Below, piece after piece: positions 32,265-39,896 of a stretch of 39,896 bases of DNA. Every line of letters begins with the position of its first letter. Position 1 is the first letter of the stretch. The position numbers were made by a program, and so were the translations under genes. The DNA comes from Candidatus Nomurabacteria bacterium RIFCSPLOWO2_01_FULL_42_20 (GTDB taxonomy: Bacteria; Patescibacteriota; Minisyncoccia; Phycocordibacterales; CAZVEC01): contig MFVF01000034.1 of assembly GCA_001785965.1 (NCBI GenBank), forward strand, positions 1 through 39,896, given 5' to 3'. A model generated the notes under the pieces. The model was not told the origin of the DNA, did not search any database, and saw only the letters and a program-made list of their open reading frames with translations.

Positions 32265-32339
32265 GCCGCGGTAGCTCAGTGGCAGAGCGCTGCCCTGAAG
32301 AGGCAGGCGTCGGGTGTTCGATTCACCCCCGCGGCACCA
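32265..32339 (+). tRNA. tRNA-Phe(GAA), CCA encoded
   Basis: GCCGCGG-TA-GCTCAGTGGCAGAGC-G-CTGCC CTGAAGA GGCAG-GCGTC-GGGTGTTCGATTCACCC-CCGCGGC-ACCA. Confidence 0.95.
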
Positions 32340-32348
32340 GAAATTTAT

Positions 32349-32618
32349 ATGGAAAATATTGATGAGACAAAAAATAATAAAAGTGAAAATATAATTCTAA
32401 TGGAAAGACAGGGTTTAACTGCGCATCTTCGTAATGCATTAGGACCTTTTAAGAGTCACATTACGATGATGGAAATGATAGATAAGGGCGAAGTTCCAGC
32501 CGATAAGATTGAAGATTTTAAAAAAATTCAAAAGGAAAATATTAAAATACTGAAAGAGAATCTTGATAACATTATGGAGGTCATTGTGTATCTTGAAAAA
32601 AATAACAAGAATATATAA
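32349..32618 (+). CDS. Hypothetical protein (89 aa)
   Basis: Complete ORF followed by a terminator. Confidence 0.6.
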   Translation: MENIDETKNNKSENIILMERQGLTAHLRNALGPFKSHITMMEMIDKGEVPADKIEDFKKIQKENIKILKENLDNIMEVIVYLEKNNKNI

Positions 32619-32620
32619 AA

Positions 32621-32648
32621 CAAAAATCCGCTCTAGGGCGGATTTTTG
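32621..32648. terminator. Bidirectional terminator
   Basis: caaaaatccgc tctagg gcggatttttg. Confidence 0.8.
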
Positions 32649-32660
32649 TTTTTCTATTTT

Positions 32661-33119
32661 TTAGAGAGACTTGACTTTGAGATTTGCTTTTTTAGTTTTA
32701 TCAATCTTGGGCAGCTTGATGATAAGGAGGCCGTGTTTTTCAACCGCTTCAGCTTCCTCCGGCTCTACTTCTTGGGGCAGGAGAATAGTTCTAGAAAATG
32801 CGCCCCAATAAAGTTCTTGAATAAAATAATTGTCTTCGCTGATGGTTTTGTTTTCCTCACGACGGCCTTTGATAGTGATCATGTCCCGGCCGATTTCAAT
32901 CTGCATGTCCTCGGGTTTCACGCCGGCGGCCATAGTTTGGACAATAATATCTGTCGGTGTCTGGTAAACATCGACAGTCAATTGAGCCTCTTCGGCCTCT
33001 TCTTCCATCCAATTATCTTTTGGAGGCATTTTACCCATTCTATCGTATTCACTGCCCGCTTCATCTTCTTCTAATCTAACCCCGCCCGTAAGCCTGTCAA
33101 AAAAAGATCTTTTTTTCAT
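32661..33119 (-). CDS. Hsp20/alpha-crystallin family small heat-shock protein
   Basis: AQLTVDVYQTPTDIIVQTMAAGVKPEDMQIEIGRDMITIKGRREE...YWGAFSRTILLPQEVEPEEAEAVEKHGLLIIKLPK. Confidence 0.92.
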   Translation of the reverse strand: MKKRSFFDRLTGGVRLEEDEAGSEYDRMGKMPPKDNWMEEEAEEAQLTVDVYQTPTDIIVQTMAAGVKPEDMQIEIGRDMITIKGRREENKTISEDNYFIQELYWGAFSRTILLPQEVEPEEAEAVEKHGLLIIKLPKIDKTKKANLKVKSL

Positions 33120-33212
33120 GATTGATTTTGTTGACGAACGAAGTGAGGATTACAAAATTTTACAAAAATATAGTCGTTCACTCCGTTCACTTCTTATTTT
33201 TTTAATAATTTT

Positions 33213-33932
33213 TTAAACTTGACCTTGAATTTGTTTGAAGGCGGTTGAAGCGCCCATTCTTCGAAGCTTCTCCAAAATTAGAATTATGATTATAGTCACC
33301 ACCCACAGAAAAGCGAAGATTCGGAGAAAGTTCTCGCCCCCGTCCCTAATTATATAAAAGTTAAAGGCAGTATGCAAGGCAATGGCGAAAATCAAGCCGC
33401 CCAAAAGGTACAATCCCTTAACAGCGGCTTTTTTAAAGAAGGCCAGACCCAAGGCTACGCCTACAAAAGCGCTTGAGGTGGCATGAAGAAGCGTGGCTCC
33501 AAGGAAGCGAAGATTGCCCGTAAGCAGGCTGACGGTCGTTTCTTGCAATGAAATTGGCTGGATTAAGAAAAGGATGTTTTCAAAGGCGGCAAAACCCAAG
33601 GCCGCGGTAATCATATAAATGGCCGGATCGATCGGCTCGTCATTGAACTTGCTTTTAAGAGCCAAAACGGCCGCCGCCAGGTATTTTATAACCTCCTCCA
33701 TGAAACTTAAGGCAAGGACGAGCGAAATCTTGCCGCCGGTAATGTAGATGCTGGCGACTTTCTCAAGCGGCAGGACAAGAATGACGGAAATCATGCCTAA
33801 AATAAAAGTAAGAAGGATCAGGCCTTTGGGTTCGGGATTTTCTTTGTCTTCCCGAAGCCAGAACCACAGCCAAATCAAGGCCGGAATGACGCCGATCAGA
33901 ACTGCTATTAAAAGTGTTTTTGGATCAGTCAT
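33213..33932 (-). CDS. PrsW-like intramembrane metalloprotease
   Basis: SFMEEVIKYLAAAVLALKSKFNDEPIDPAIYMITAALGFAAFENILFL...HATSSAFVGVALG...ALHTAFNFYI. Confidence 0.85.
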   Translation of the reverse strand: MTDPKTLLIAVLIGVIPALIWLWFWLREDKENPEPKGLILLTFILGMISVILVLPLEKVASIYITGGKISLVLALSFMEEVIKYLAAAVLALKSKFNDEPIDPAIYMITAALGFAAFENILFLIQPISLQETTVSLLTGNLRFLGATLLHATSSAFVGVALGLAFFKKAAVKGLYLLGGLIFAIALHTAFNFYIIRDGGENFLRIFAFLWVVTIIIILILEKLRRMGASTAFKQIQGQV

Positions 33933-33940
33933 AGAATAAG

Positions 33941-34050
33941 TGAATCAAGTAAGGCAAGTGAATCAAGTAAAGCAAGTAAAGCAAGTGAATCAAGTAAGGC
34001 AAGTGAATCAAGTTAAATAATATATCAGCTTGCCTCGCTTACCTTGCTTG
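33941..34050. repeat. Degenerate caagtaa/caagtga stuttering repeat overlapping the valS C terminus
   Basis: aagtgaatcaagtaaggcaagtgaatcaagtaaagcaagtaaagcaagtgaatcaagtaaggcaagtgaatcaag ... cagcttgcctcgcttaccttgcttg. Confidence 0.85.
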
Positions 34051-36357
34051 TTCGGGCCATTTTTCTACCATTAATAAATTTGTTTTTCCCATCAGTTGCC
34101 AGATCTCTTCAGTCACGAACGGCATAAAAGGATGGAGGATTTTCAATGAATCTTCCAAGATTTTAAACAAAGCCCATTTTCTCGAATTTTGTTCGGCGGC
34201 AGATCCTTTGGCAAAAATTCCCTTGCTCTCTTCCAGTATTATATCAGCAAATCGGTGCCAGACATAGTGGTAGATTTTTTCGCCAGCCAGATAAAAACGA
34301 AATTCCTCAATATCTTTAGTAATATCTTTTGCCAAACTACTGAATTCGTCAAGCAGTGTTTTGTCTTCTTCCGTCAAAATTATCTCATCATTCCGCGTAT
34401 GTTCCGCGTTCTTCTGCAATAGAACAAACCGGCTAATGTTCCAAATCTTATTGGCGAAATGCCTATAGGCTTTTATTTTATTTTCATCAACCTTGCTGTC
34501 CGTGCCCGGCGCCGTACCGACCACCAGCGACATCCGGACAGCATCCGTGCCGTATTTGGCAGTCATGTCTAGGGGATCAATCGCGTTGCCGAGCGACTTG
34601 GACATTTTTTTGCCCTTGCTGTCGCGGATGGTGCCATGGAGGTAAACTGTCCGAAAGGGAATTTCGCCCAAGAAAAAACCGGACATCATAATCATCCGAG
34701 CAACCCAGAAGAAAAGAATCTCATAGCCGGTTTCAAGCACTGAGGTGGGGTGGAAAGTTTCTAGATCTTTTGTTTTTTCTGGATAACCAAGAGTCGAAAA
34801 AGTCCAAAGGGCCGAAGAAAACCAAGTATCCAGAGTGTCTGGATCTTGTTCTAATTCATTTCCGCAATCAGGACATTTTTTTATTGGCTCTATTGAAATA
34901 ATAGGTTGACACTCTAATTTTTCCGCCGAAGGCGGATCCGCCTCTGGCGGAAAATTTTTAATTTTTAATTTTTGATTTTGTTTGGAAATTGGAAATTGGA
35001 AATTGGAAATTCCTGCCTGTTTACAGTAGTAAACAGGCAGGCGGTGGCCATACCAAATTTGGCGGGAAATGCACCAGTCGCGAAGGTTGTCTATCCAGTG
35101 AAAATAAGTTTTTTTGAAGTGGTCGGGAATAATTTCAATTTCGCTGTTTTCCACTGGTTCGCGCATCAAATCCTTCAAAGTTTTATTTTTTCGTTCCTTT
35201 ATGGGCTTATTTACGTTAACAAACCACTGGAGCTTGGGTAAGGGTTCTACAACGCCGCCGGTTCTTTCGGCTAAAGCAATATTGTGGATTATTTCTTCTT
35301 CTTTCTCCAGAAGGCCTTCTTTTCTAAGAGTCTCAACAATAATTTCTCGAGCCTCCGACACTTTTTTGTCTTTCAGCAGAGGATTGGGAACCATCATTCT
35401 GGCATATTCGTTTATAACTTGAATCATCGGCAGGTTGTGCCTTTGGGCAATTTCCGAATCTATGACGCTGTGGGCGGGAGTGACGCCCAAGGCGCCGGTG
35501 CCGAATTCCGGATCAACTGATTGGTCAGCAATAATTTTTATGTGCAATTTCACGCCGACAAAATCAACATCATATTCTTGACCGATATATTTTTTATATC
35601 TTTGGTCATTGGGGTTGACCGCCACTGCCGTGTCGCCCAATTTAGTTTCCGGCCTAGTGGTGGCGATGGAAATAGGGAAGTCTTTTGAGTAGCGAAAAGT
35701 GTAAAATTTTGTTTTTCTTTCTTCGTAGACAATTTCATCGTCGGAAATTGTTGTCTGGCCTTTAGGATCCCAGTTGATCACTCTCTGCCCGCGGTAGATT
35801 AGTCCTTGGTCATACATTTTTTTGAAAGCGGTGCGCACAGCCAAACTTCTTTTCTCATCTAAAGTAAAAGCTTCTCTTGACCAATCCAAAGACGCTCCCA
35901 TTTTTTTTGTTTGATTAACGATTGTGTCGTGGCTTTGTTTGGCAAATTCTTCTATCCTTCGAAGAAGTTCTTCCCGTCCCAAATCCTGCCGGCGCTTGCC
36001 TTCTTTTTTATAAATTTCTGTTTCCACTCTCGATTGGGTGGCGATGGCGGCGTGATCTGTGCCGGGAATCCAGAGAGTTTTATATCCTCTCATTCGGTGA
36101 AAGCGAACCATGATGTCTTCAATGGCGATAGTAAGCGCGTGGCCCATGTGAAGGACGCCGGTAACATTCGGCGGCGGCAGGACCATCGAGAAGGTTTTAT
36201 CTTTGTTCGGATTATCCGTCCAAGGCGGGTGCGCCTCTGGCGCAAAAAAGCCCGACTCTTCCCAGAGCTTGTAAATTCTGTCTTCAGTTTCGGCAGAGTT
36301 GTAGGGCTTTAGCAGTTTTCTTGCCCCGTTAGAATTTTTTTCTGAATTAATATTCAT
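34039..36357 (-). CDS. valS: Valyl-tRNA synthetase with in-frame repeat insertions
   Basis: SMVLPPPNVTGVLHMGHALTIAIEDIMVRFHRMRGYKTLWIPGTDHAAIATQSRVE...DTWFSSALWTFSTLGYP...SKGKKMSKSLGNAIDPLD. Confidence 0.97.
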   Translation of the reverse strand: MNINSEKNSNGARKLLKPYNSAETEDRIYKLWEESGFFAPEAHPPWTDNPNKDKTFSMVLPPPNVTGVLHMGHALTIAIEDIMVRFHRMRGYKTLWIPGTDHAAIATQSRVETEIYKKEGKRRQDLGREELLRRIEEFAKQSHDTIVNQTKKMGASLDWSREAFTLDEKRSLAVRTAFKKMYDQGLIYRGQRVINWDPKGQTTISDDEIVYEERKTKFYTFRYSKDFPISIATTRPETKLGDTAVAVNPNDQRYKKYIGQEYDVDFVGVKLHIKIIADQSVDPEFGTGALGVTPAHSVIDSEIAQRHNLPMIQVINEYARMMVPNPLLKDKKVSEAREIIVETLRKEGLLEKEEEIIHNIALAERTGGVVEPLPKLQWFVNVNKPIKERKNKTLKDLMREPVENSEIEIIPDHFKKTYFHWIDNLRDWCISRQIWYGHRLPVYYCKQAGISNFQFPISKQNQKLKIKNFPPEADPPSAEKLECQPIISIEPIKKCPDCGNELEQDPDTLDTWFSSALWTFSTLGYPEKTKDLETFHPTSVLETGYEILFFWVARMIMMSGFFLGEIPFRTVYLHGTIRDSKGKKMSKSLGNAIDPLDMTAKYGTDAVRMSLVVGTAPGTDSKVDENKIKAYRHFANKIWNISRFVLLQKNAEHTRNDEIILTEEDKTLLDEFSSLAKDITKDIEEFRFYLAGEKIYHYVWHRFADIILEESKGIFAKGSAAEQNSRKWALFKILEDSLKILHPFMPFVTEEIWQLMGKTNLLMVEKWPEQAR
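34918..35041. repeat. Three stacked repeats inside valS
   Basis: Plus-strand order: ttccgccgaaggcggatccgcctctggcgga; aatttttaatttttaatttttgattttgtttggaaattggaaattggaaattgg; cctgcctgtttac agta gtaaacaggcagg. Confidence 0.88.
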
Positions 36358-36470
36358 AATTAAAATATATTAGCAAAATAATCATTTAATTAACCACCAA
36401 ATTAGAATTTTAAAAATTTCTAATGGGGTCGGGGAGGGCCATGAATTAAATAATACCGTAATTTTTCAGA

Positions 36471-37625
36471 TTATTCCAATCGTAGACCGCCACAGGCGGC
36501 GATGGAGTGGGATTTGGACGGCGCGCTTTTGGTGATGTAGCGAAAATAGCCGGCCAGAGCGATCATGATGGAATTATCAACGGAAAGCTCTTTAGTGGGG
36601 AAGTAAATCGGAATGTTAAGTTTTTCCACTTCTTTTTGCAAAGTTTTTCTAATTTGATCATTGGCAATTACGCCGCCGCCAGTAATAATTGTTTTTACTT
36701 TGAATTCTTTGGCCGACCGCATTGTTTTTGAAACCAAAACATCAGTCACCGCGTCTTGAAATTCTTTGGCGATTGCCATTTTCCAGCCCGAGGCTGGTCC
36801 GCCTTGGGCGGATATTTTGAATTTATATTTTTTTTCTAAATCTCTCACTAGATATAATACGGCGGTTTTGAGTCCCGAAAAGGAAAAATCGAAATCACCG
36901 CTGTTAATCATAGGGCGGGGGAGGGAAATTTGAATTTTCCCTCTCCTTACTAAGGAGAGGGCAGGGTGAGGTGGATTTAATTTCGCCAATTTTGAAATTT
37001 CCGGCCCGCCGGGATAGGGAAGGCCAAGAAGCCGCGCCACTTTGTCAAAAGCTTCGCCGGCCGCGTCATCTCTTGTCTCGCCCAGAATTTTATAGTTCAT
37101 AAATTTTTTTACTAAAACCAACTCGGTATGTCCGCCGGAAATAAGCAAAGCCAAGGCCGGAAATCCCACTTTCCTTAGTGTTTCAAATTCTTTTAACTTT
37201 AAACTTTTAACTTTCAACTGGTCATATTTTTTCTTCTCTTTAAGAAGAGAAGAAAAAATATGACCTTCCATGTGATTAACCGGTATTAATTTCTTTTTCA
37301 ATTTTTTGGCAAGGGCCTTGGCGAATTCAAGGCCGGTCCATAAAGCCGGCTCTAATCCTGGTCCATAGGTGACAGCGACAATATCAATTTTTTTCTCGCT
37401 TAGACCTGCCTCTTTCAGCGTTTTTTTAAAAAGAATAGGCAGATTTTTGAGATGTTCGCGTTTGGCAAGCATCGGATAAACTCCGCCGTATTTCCGGTGA
37501 ATTTTTATTTGGCTGGCGACATTGTTGGCCAAAATCCTAAAACGCGCGCTTTTTATACCGCCCCTCGCCTCAACTATACTTATCGCTGTTTCGTCGCAGG
37601 ATGTTTCGATGGAAAGTATGATCAT
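36471..37625 (-). CDS. tsaD: tRNA N6-threonylcarbamoyladenosine transferase TsaD, with in-frame repeat insertions
   Basis: MIILSIETSCDETAISIVEARGG...VNHMEGHIFSSLL...ALLISGGHTELVLVKKFMNYKILGETRDDAAGEAFDKVARLLGLPYPGGPEIS. Confidence 0.97.
   Translation of the reverse strand: MIILSIETSCDETAISIVEARGGIKSARFRILANNVASQIKIHRKYGGVYPMLAKREHLKNLPILFKKTLKEAGLSEKKIDIVAVTYGPGLEPALWTGLEFAKALAKKLKKKLIPVNHMEGHIFSSLLKEKKKYDQLKVKSLKLKEFETLRKVGFPALALLISGGHTELVLVKKFMNYKILGETRDDAAGEAFDKVARLLGLPYPGGPEISKLAKLNPPHPALSLVRRGKIQISLPRPMINSGDFDFSFSGLKTAVLYLVRDLEKKYKFKISAQGGPASGWKMAIAKEFQDAVTDVLVSKTMRSAKEFKVKTIITGGGVIANDQIRKTLQKEVEKLNIPIYFPTKELSVDNSIMIALAGYFRYITKSAPSKSHSIAACGGLRLE
37220..37265. repeat. 21-bp perfect-arm hairpin inside tsaD
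   Basis: ggtcatattttttcttctctt taag aagagaagaaaaaatatgacc. Confidence 0.92.
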
Positions 37626-37743
37626 AACTTTTATACACTAGCATATTAAAAATCAAAAATATATAATAAACATGTGGGTATTCGCGAAACTTAGTCGACT
37701 TTCGCAAATCCAGGTGTTAGCGGTAATAATAAAAACGAACTCC

Positions 37744-38223
37744 ATGACACAAGTTAGATTAATGACAGAATCCGATTCTTTGGAACTTTCACAAGTTATT
37801 AAAGAAGTAATTCAAGATATTCCATACTACAACGACCTTGCAAAATCTAACGAGATTAAAAAATTTTCTGCTTCGGCTCTTGCTGACAAAATTCGTGAGG
37901 ACAAATACTCTGCAATAGTTGCTACCGAAAACAAAAAAATAATTGGCTTTTGTTTAAGCCGTTTTGACGATTATTTAATTTGGCTTGAATGGTTTGGAAT
38001 ACTTAAAAACCAACGGGGCAAAAGAATTTCAAAATTATTATTAGAAGAATTAGAAAAGACAACTCATTTAAGGGGATGTCATAAAATATGGTGCGACTGC
38101 CGAACAACTAACGAAGCGTCAAAACATATCCTTTCTGCTTTTGGCTACCAGCAAATTGCAACTGTATCAAATCACTGGTATGGACAAGATTTTATTTTGT
38201 GGCAAAAACTACTTGCTAAATGA
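37744..38223 (+). CDS. GNAT N-acetyltransferase
   Basis: MTQVRLMTESDSLELSQVIKEV...LIWLEWFGILKNQRGKRISKLLLEELEKTTHLRGCHKIWCDCRTTNEASKHILSAFGYQQI; ATG at 37744 preferred over 37672. Confidence 0.8.
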   Translation: MTQVRLMTESDSLELSQVIKEVIQDIPYYNDLAKSNEIKKFSASALADKIREDKYSAIVATENKKIIGFCLSRFDDYLIWLEWFGILKNQRGKRISKLLLEELEKTTHLRGCHKIWCDCRTTNEASKHILSAFGYQQIATVSNHWYGQDFILWQKLLAK

Positions 38224-38288
38224 TTTATTACTGGGAATATTTTAAACAAAGCTCTAGCATTATACCTAGATTTTGCTAAAATTAAAGT

Positions 38289-38699
38289 ATGTCTGCCTTA
38301 TCTTTAATTTTCACATTGGCGGCGATTGGCATAAGCGAGACTGTTTATTTGATTAGAATGAGAATTGTTGCCCAAAAGCCAATTTGTCCCATCGGCGGCG
38401 ATTGCCAAATTGTTCTAACTAGCAAGTGGAGCCATATTTTCGGCGTGCCAAATGATATTTTGGGACTTTTAAACTATATCGGTGTTGCTTTTCTTTCCGC
38501 ATTTCTTGTAATCGGATTTGGGCCGGCAAGTCTCTGGCTTCTTCTTTTGAAAATCAGCATTGCTCTTACTTCATTGCTTTCGCTATTTTTAATTTATTTA
38601 CAGTGGAAGGTAATCAAGGCGTGGTGTTTTTGGTGCGTCATGTCGGCTTGCACATTTTGGCTGATGGGGATTATAATGATAGTAAACAGTTTCGTTTAA
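38289..38699 (+). CDS. Vitamin K epoxide reductase (VKOR) family protein
   Basis: ICPIGGDCQIVLTSKWSHIFGVPNDILGLLNYIGVAFL...KAWCFWCVMSACTFW; paired Cys and CxxC. Confidence 0.9.
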   Translation: MSALSLIFTLAAIGISETVYLIRMRIVAQKPICPIGGDCQIVLTSKWSHIFGVPNDILGLLNYIGVAFLSAFLVIGFGPASLWLLLLKISIALTSLLSLFLIYLQWKVIKAWCFWCVMSACTFWLMGIIMIVNSFV

Positions 38700-38705
38700 T
38701 TTAAT

Positions 38706-39362
38706 ATGAAGAAAAACTTTCTCATTACAACTTTTATTTTTGTTTTCGGTTTCGTCTTACTCCCCAGCTTTTCTTTTGCTCAAGGAATGATGGAAAATAC
38801 CGCGGTAGTGTCAGATGGCCATACCGCCCGCGAAGAAGCCGAGGGTAAAATTATTTTGGAAAAACTCCAAGCCAAACAAGCCGCCTGTGCGGATTTGTCC
38901 GATGATGACTTTGAAAAATTAGGTGAATACTTTATGGGTACTATGATGGGCGCGTCTCATGAGGCAATGAATATTATGATGGTTGGAATGATGGGGAAAG
39001 ATGGTGAAGAACAAATGCATATAGCGATAGGTAAACGAATGAGCAATTGCGAGCCTGACGCGTCAATCCCACAAAATATAATGAACATGATGATGGGCGG
39101 CGGCATGATGGGAGGAAGCGGCAATTCTATGATGAATTTTGGTACTTTTGGTTTATTCGGCTGGATATTTGTGGTTCTTTTATGGGTTTTAGTTATCGTT
39201 AGCATTGTTGCTCTTATTAAATGGCTCATGGCGCAACCCCGCGGCTCACACGATCATGCACGCGACCACGAGAATCCTCCGCTTGAAATTCTAAAAGAAC
39301 GCTATGCCCGCAGCGAGATTGATAGAAAAGAATTTGAGGAAAAGAAAAAGGCTTTAGACTAG
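38706..39362 (+). CDS. Secreted/membrane Met-rich protein with SHOCT-like C terminus
   Basis: Signal peptide; MMGASHEAMNIMMVGMMG / NMMMGGGMMGGSGNSMM; C-term LEILKERYARSEIDRKEFEEKKKALD. Confidence 0.75.
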   Translation: MKKNFLITTFIFVFGFVLLPSFSFAQGMMENTAVVSDGHTAREEAEGKIILEKLQAKQAACADLSDDDFEKLGEYFMGTMMGASHEAMNIMMVGMMGKDGEEQMHIAIGKRMSNCEPDASIPQNIMNMMMGGGMMGGSGNSMMNFGTFGLFGWIFVVLLWVLVIVSIVALIKWLMAQPRGSHDHARDHENPPLEILKERYARSEIDRKEFEEKKKALD

Positions 39363-39380
39363 ATAAATTTATCAAAGAGC

Positions 39381-39779
39381 ATGAAAAAAACTTCGTTCCA
39401 TATTTTAAGAGTCGGATTAGCTATCACTTTCCTTTGGATTGCTGTTTTGATATTCAAAGAGCCGGAAGCTTGGGGCGCGATGTTACAGCCTTGGGCGGCC
39501 GGCCTTCTGCCGATTCCGATTGAAACTGCCATGATCGGCACGGCTGTTTTGGATTTGCTGATCGGCTTTCTGCTTTTGCTTGATGTTTGGGTTTTACTTG
39601 CCGCCATTTTGGGAAGTATTCATTTACTTATCATCATTATCACCGTCGGCATCAATCCGATTACCGTCCGCGATGTCGGTCTTCTGGCGGGAACTCTGGC
39701 ATTGCTTATTGATTCACTGCCGGCGGATATTATTAAAAAATTAAGATTAAACAACCAACAAAACCAAAATGCTAATTGA
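39381..39779 (+). CDS. Small multi-TM (DoxX-like) membrane protein
   Basis: 132 aa, four TM segments. Confidence 0.55.
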   Translation: MKKTSFHILRVGLAITFLWIAVLIFKEPEAWGAMLQPWAAGLLPIPIETAMIGTAVLDLLIGFLLLLDVWVLLAAILGSIHLLIIIITVGINPITVRDVGLLAGTLALLIDSLPADIIKKLRLNNQQNQNAN

Positions 39780-39896
39780 ATTTTACGGTAAAGAATGCCC
39801 TCATTGCGCCAAAATGGCGCTGGTCGTCGATAAACTTGAAAAAGAAGAGGGAATTAAGATTGAAAAATATGAAGTCTGGCACGACGACAAAAATCT
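39769..39896 (+). CDS. Thioredoxin-fold protein with CPHC motif (runs off the right edge)
   Basis: Manual translation from ATG 39769: MLIEFYGKECPHCAKMALVVDKLEKEEGIKIEKYEVWHDDKN. Confidence 0.8.
   Translation, partial: MLIEFYGKECPHCAKMALVVDKLEKEEGIKIEKYEVWHDDKN

Noticed and set aside
33941-34050. CRISPR-like array of caagtaa/caagtga units
   Set aside because: Units are degenerate and 7-9 nt long, with no unique spacers and no cas genes; it is a stuttering low-complexity repeat.
1-39896. Transposase, integrase, prophage or IS element
   Set aside because: No transposase/integrase-like ORF was recognised; the mobile-looking units are short and non-autonomous.

Overview
The window looks like a Patescibacteria/CPR (Parcubacteria-like) chromosome segment. 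This assignment is inferred from gene content and composition; no database was searched. Core genes: comEC (partial), ychF, a Sua5/YrdC-type protein, leuS, murJ, lepA, ftsB/divIC-like, valS and tsaD. These are mixed with small membrane or secreted proteins, a TrpR-like regulator, two paralogous winged-helix regulators, a secreted Hint/intein-like protein, a C39-like peptidase, a PrsW-like protease, Hsp20, and a 3' cluster with VKOR and a CPHC thioredoxin-like protein. tRNAs: Gly(CCC), Arg(CCT), Phe(GAA), plus an orphan 3' half of a tRNA-Gly-like gene. The most unusual layer is a dense population of short palindromic and stuttering repeats. They occur between genes and also in frame inside essential genes (leuS, valS, lepA, tsaD, ychF). 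Four patterns stand out: (a) repeat elements flanked by duplicated gene ends whose differences are synonymous or conservative (ychF 3' end, leuS 5' end, glutaredoxin 5' end); (b) two winged-helix genes, each bracketed by a ~30-bp palindrome in the promoter and a related one in its last codons, with the palindrome cores covarying by gene copy; (c) a mobile-looking element with constant flanks and loop but different, perfectly paired stems; (d) long perfect hairpins that appear to mirror conserved coding sequence. LeuRS also carries an apparent NUDIX domain inserted in its editing region. All statements come from reading the sequence; alignments, HMM searches and folding were not run.
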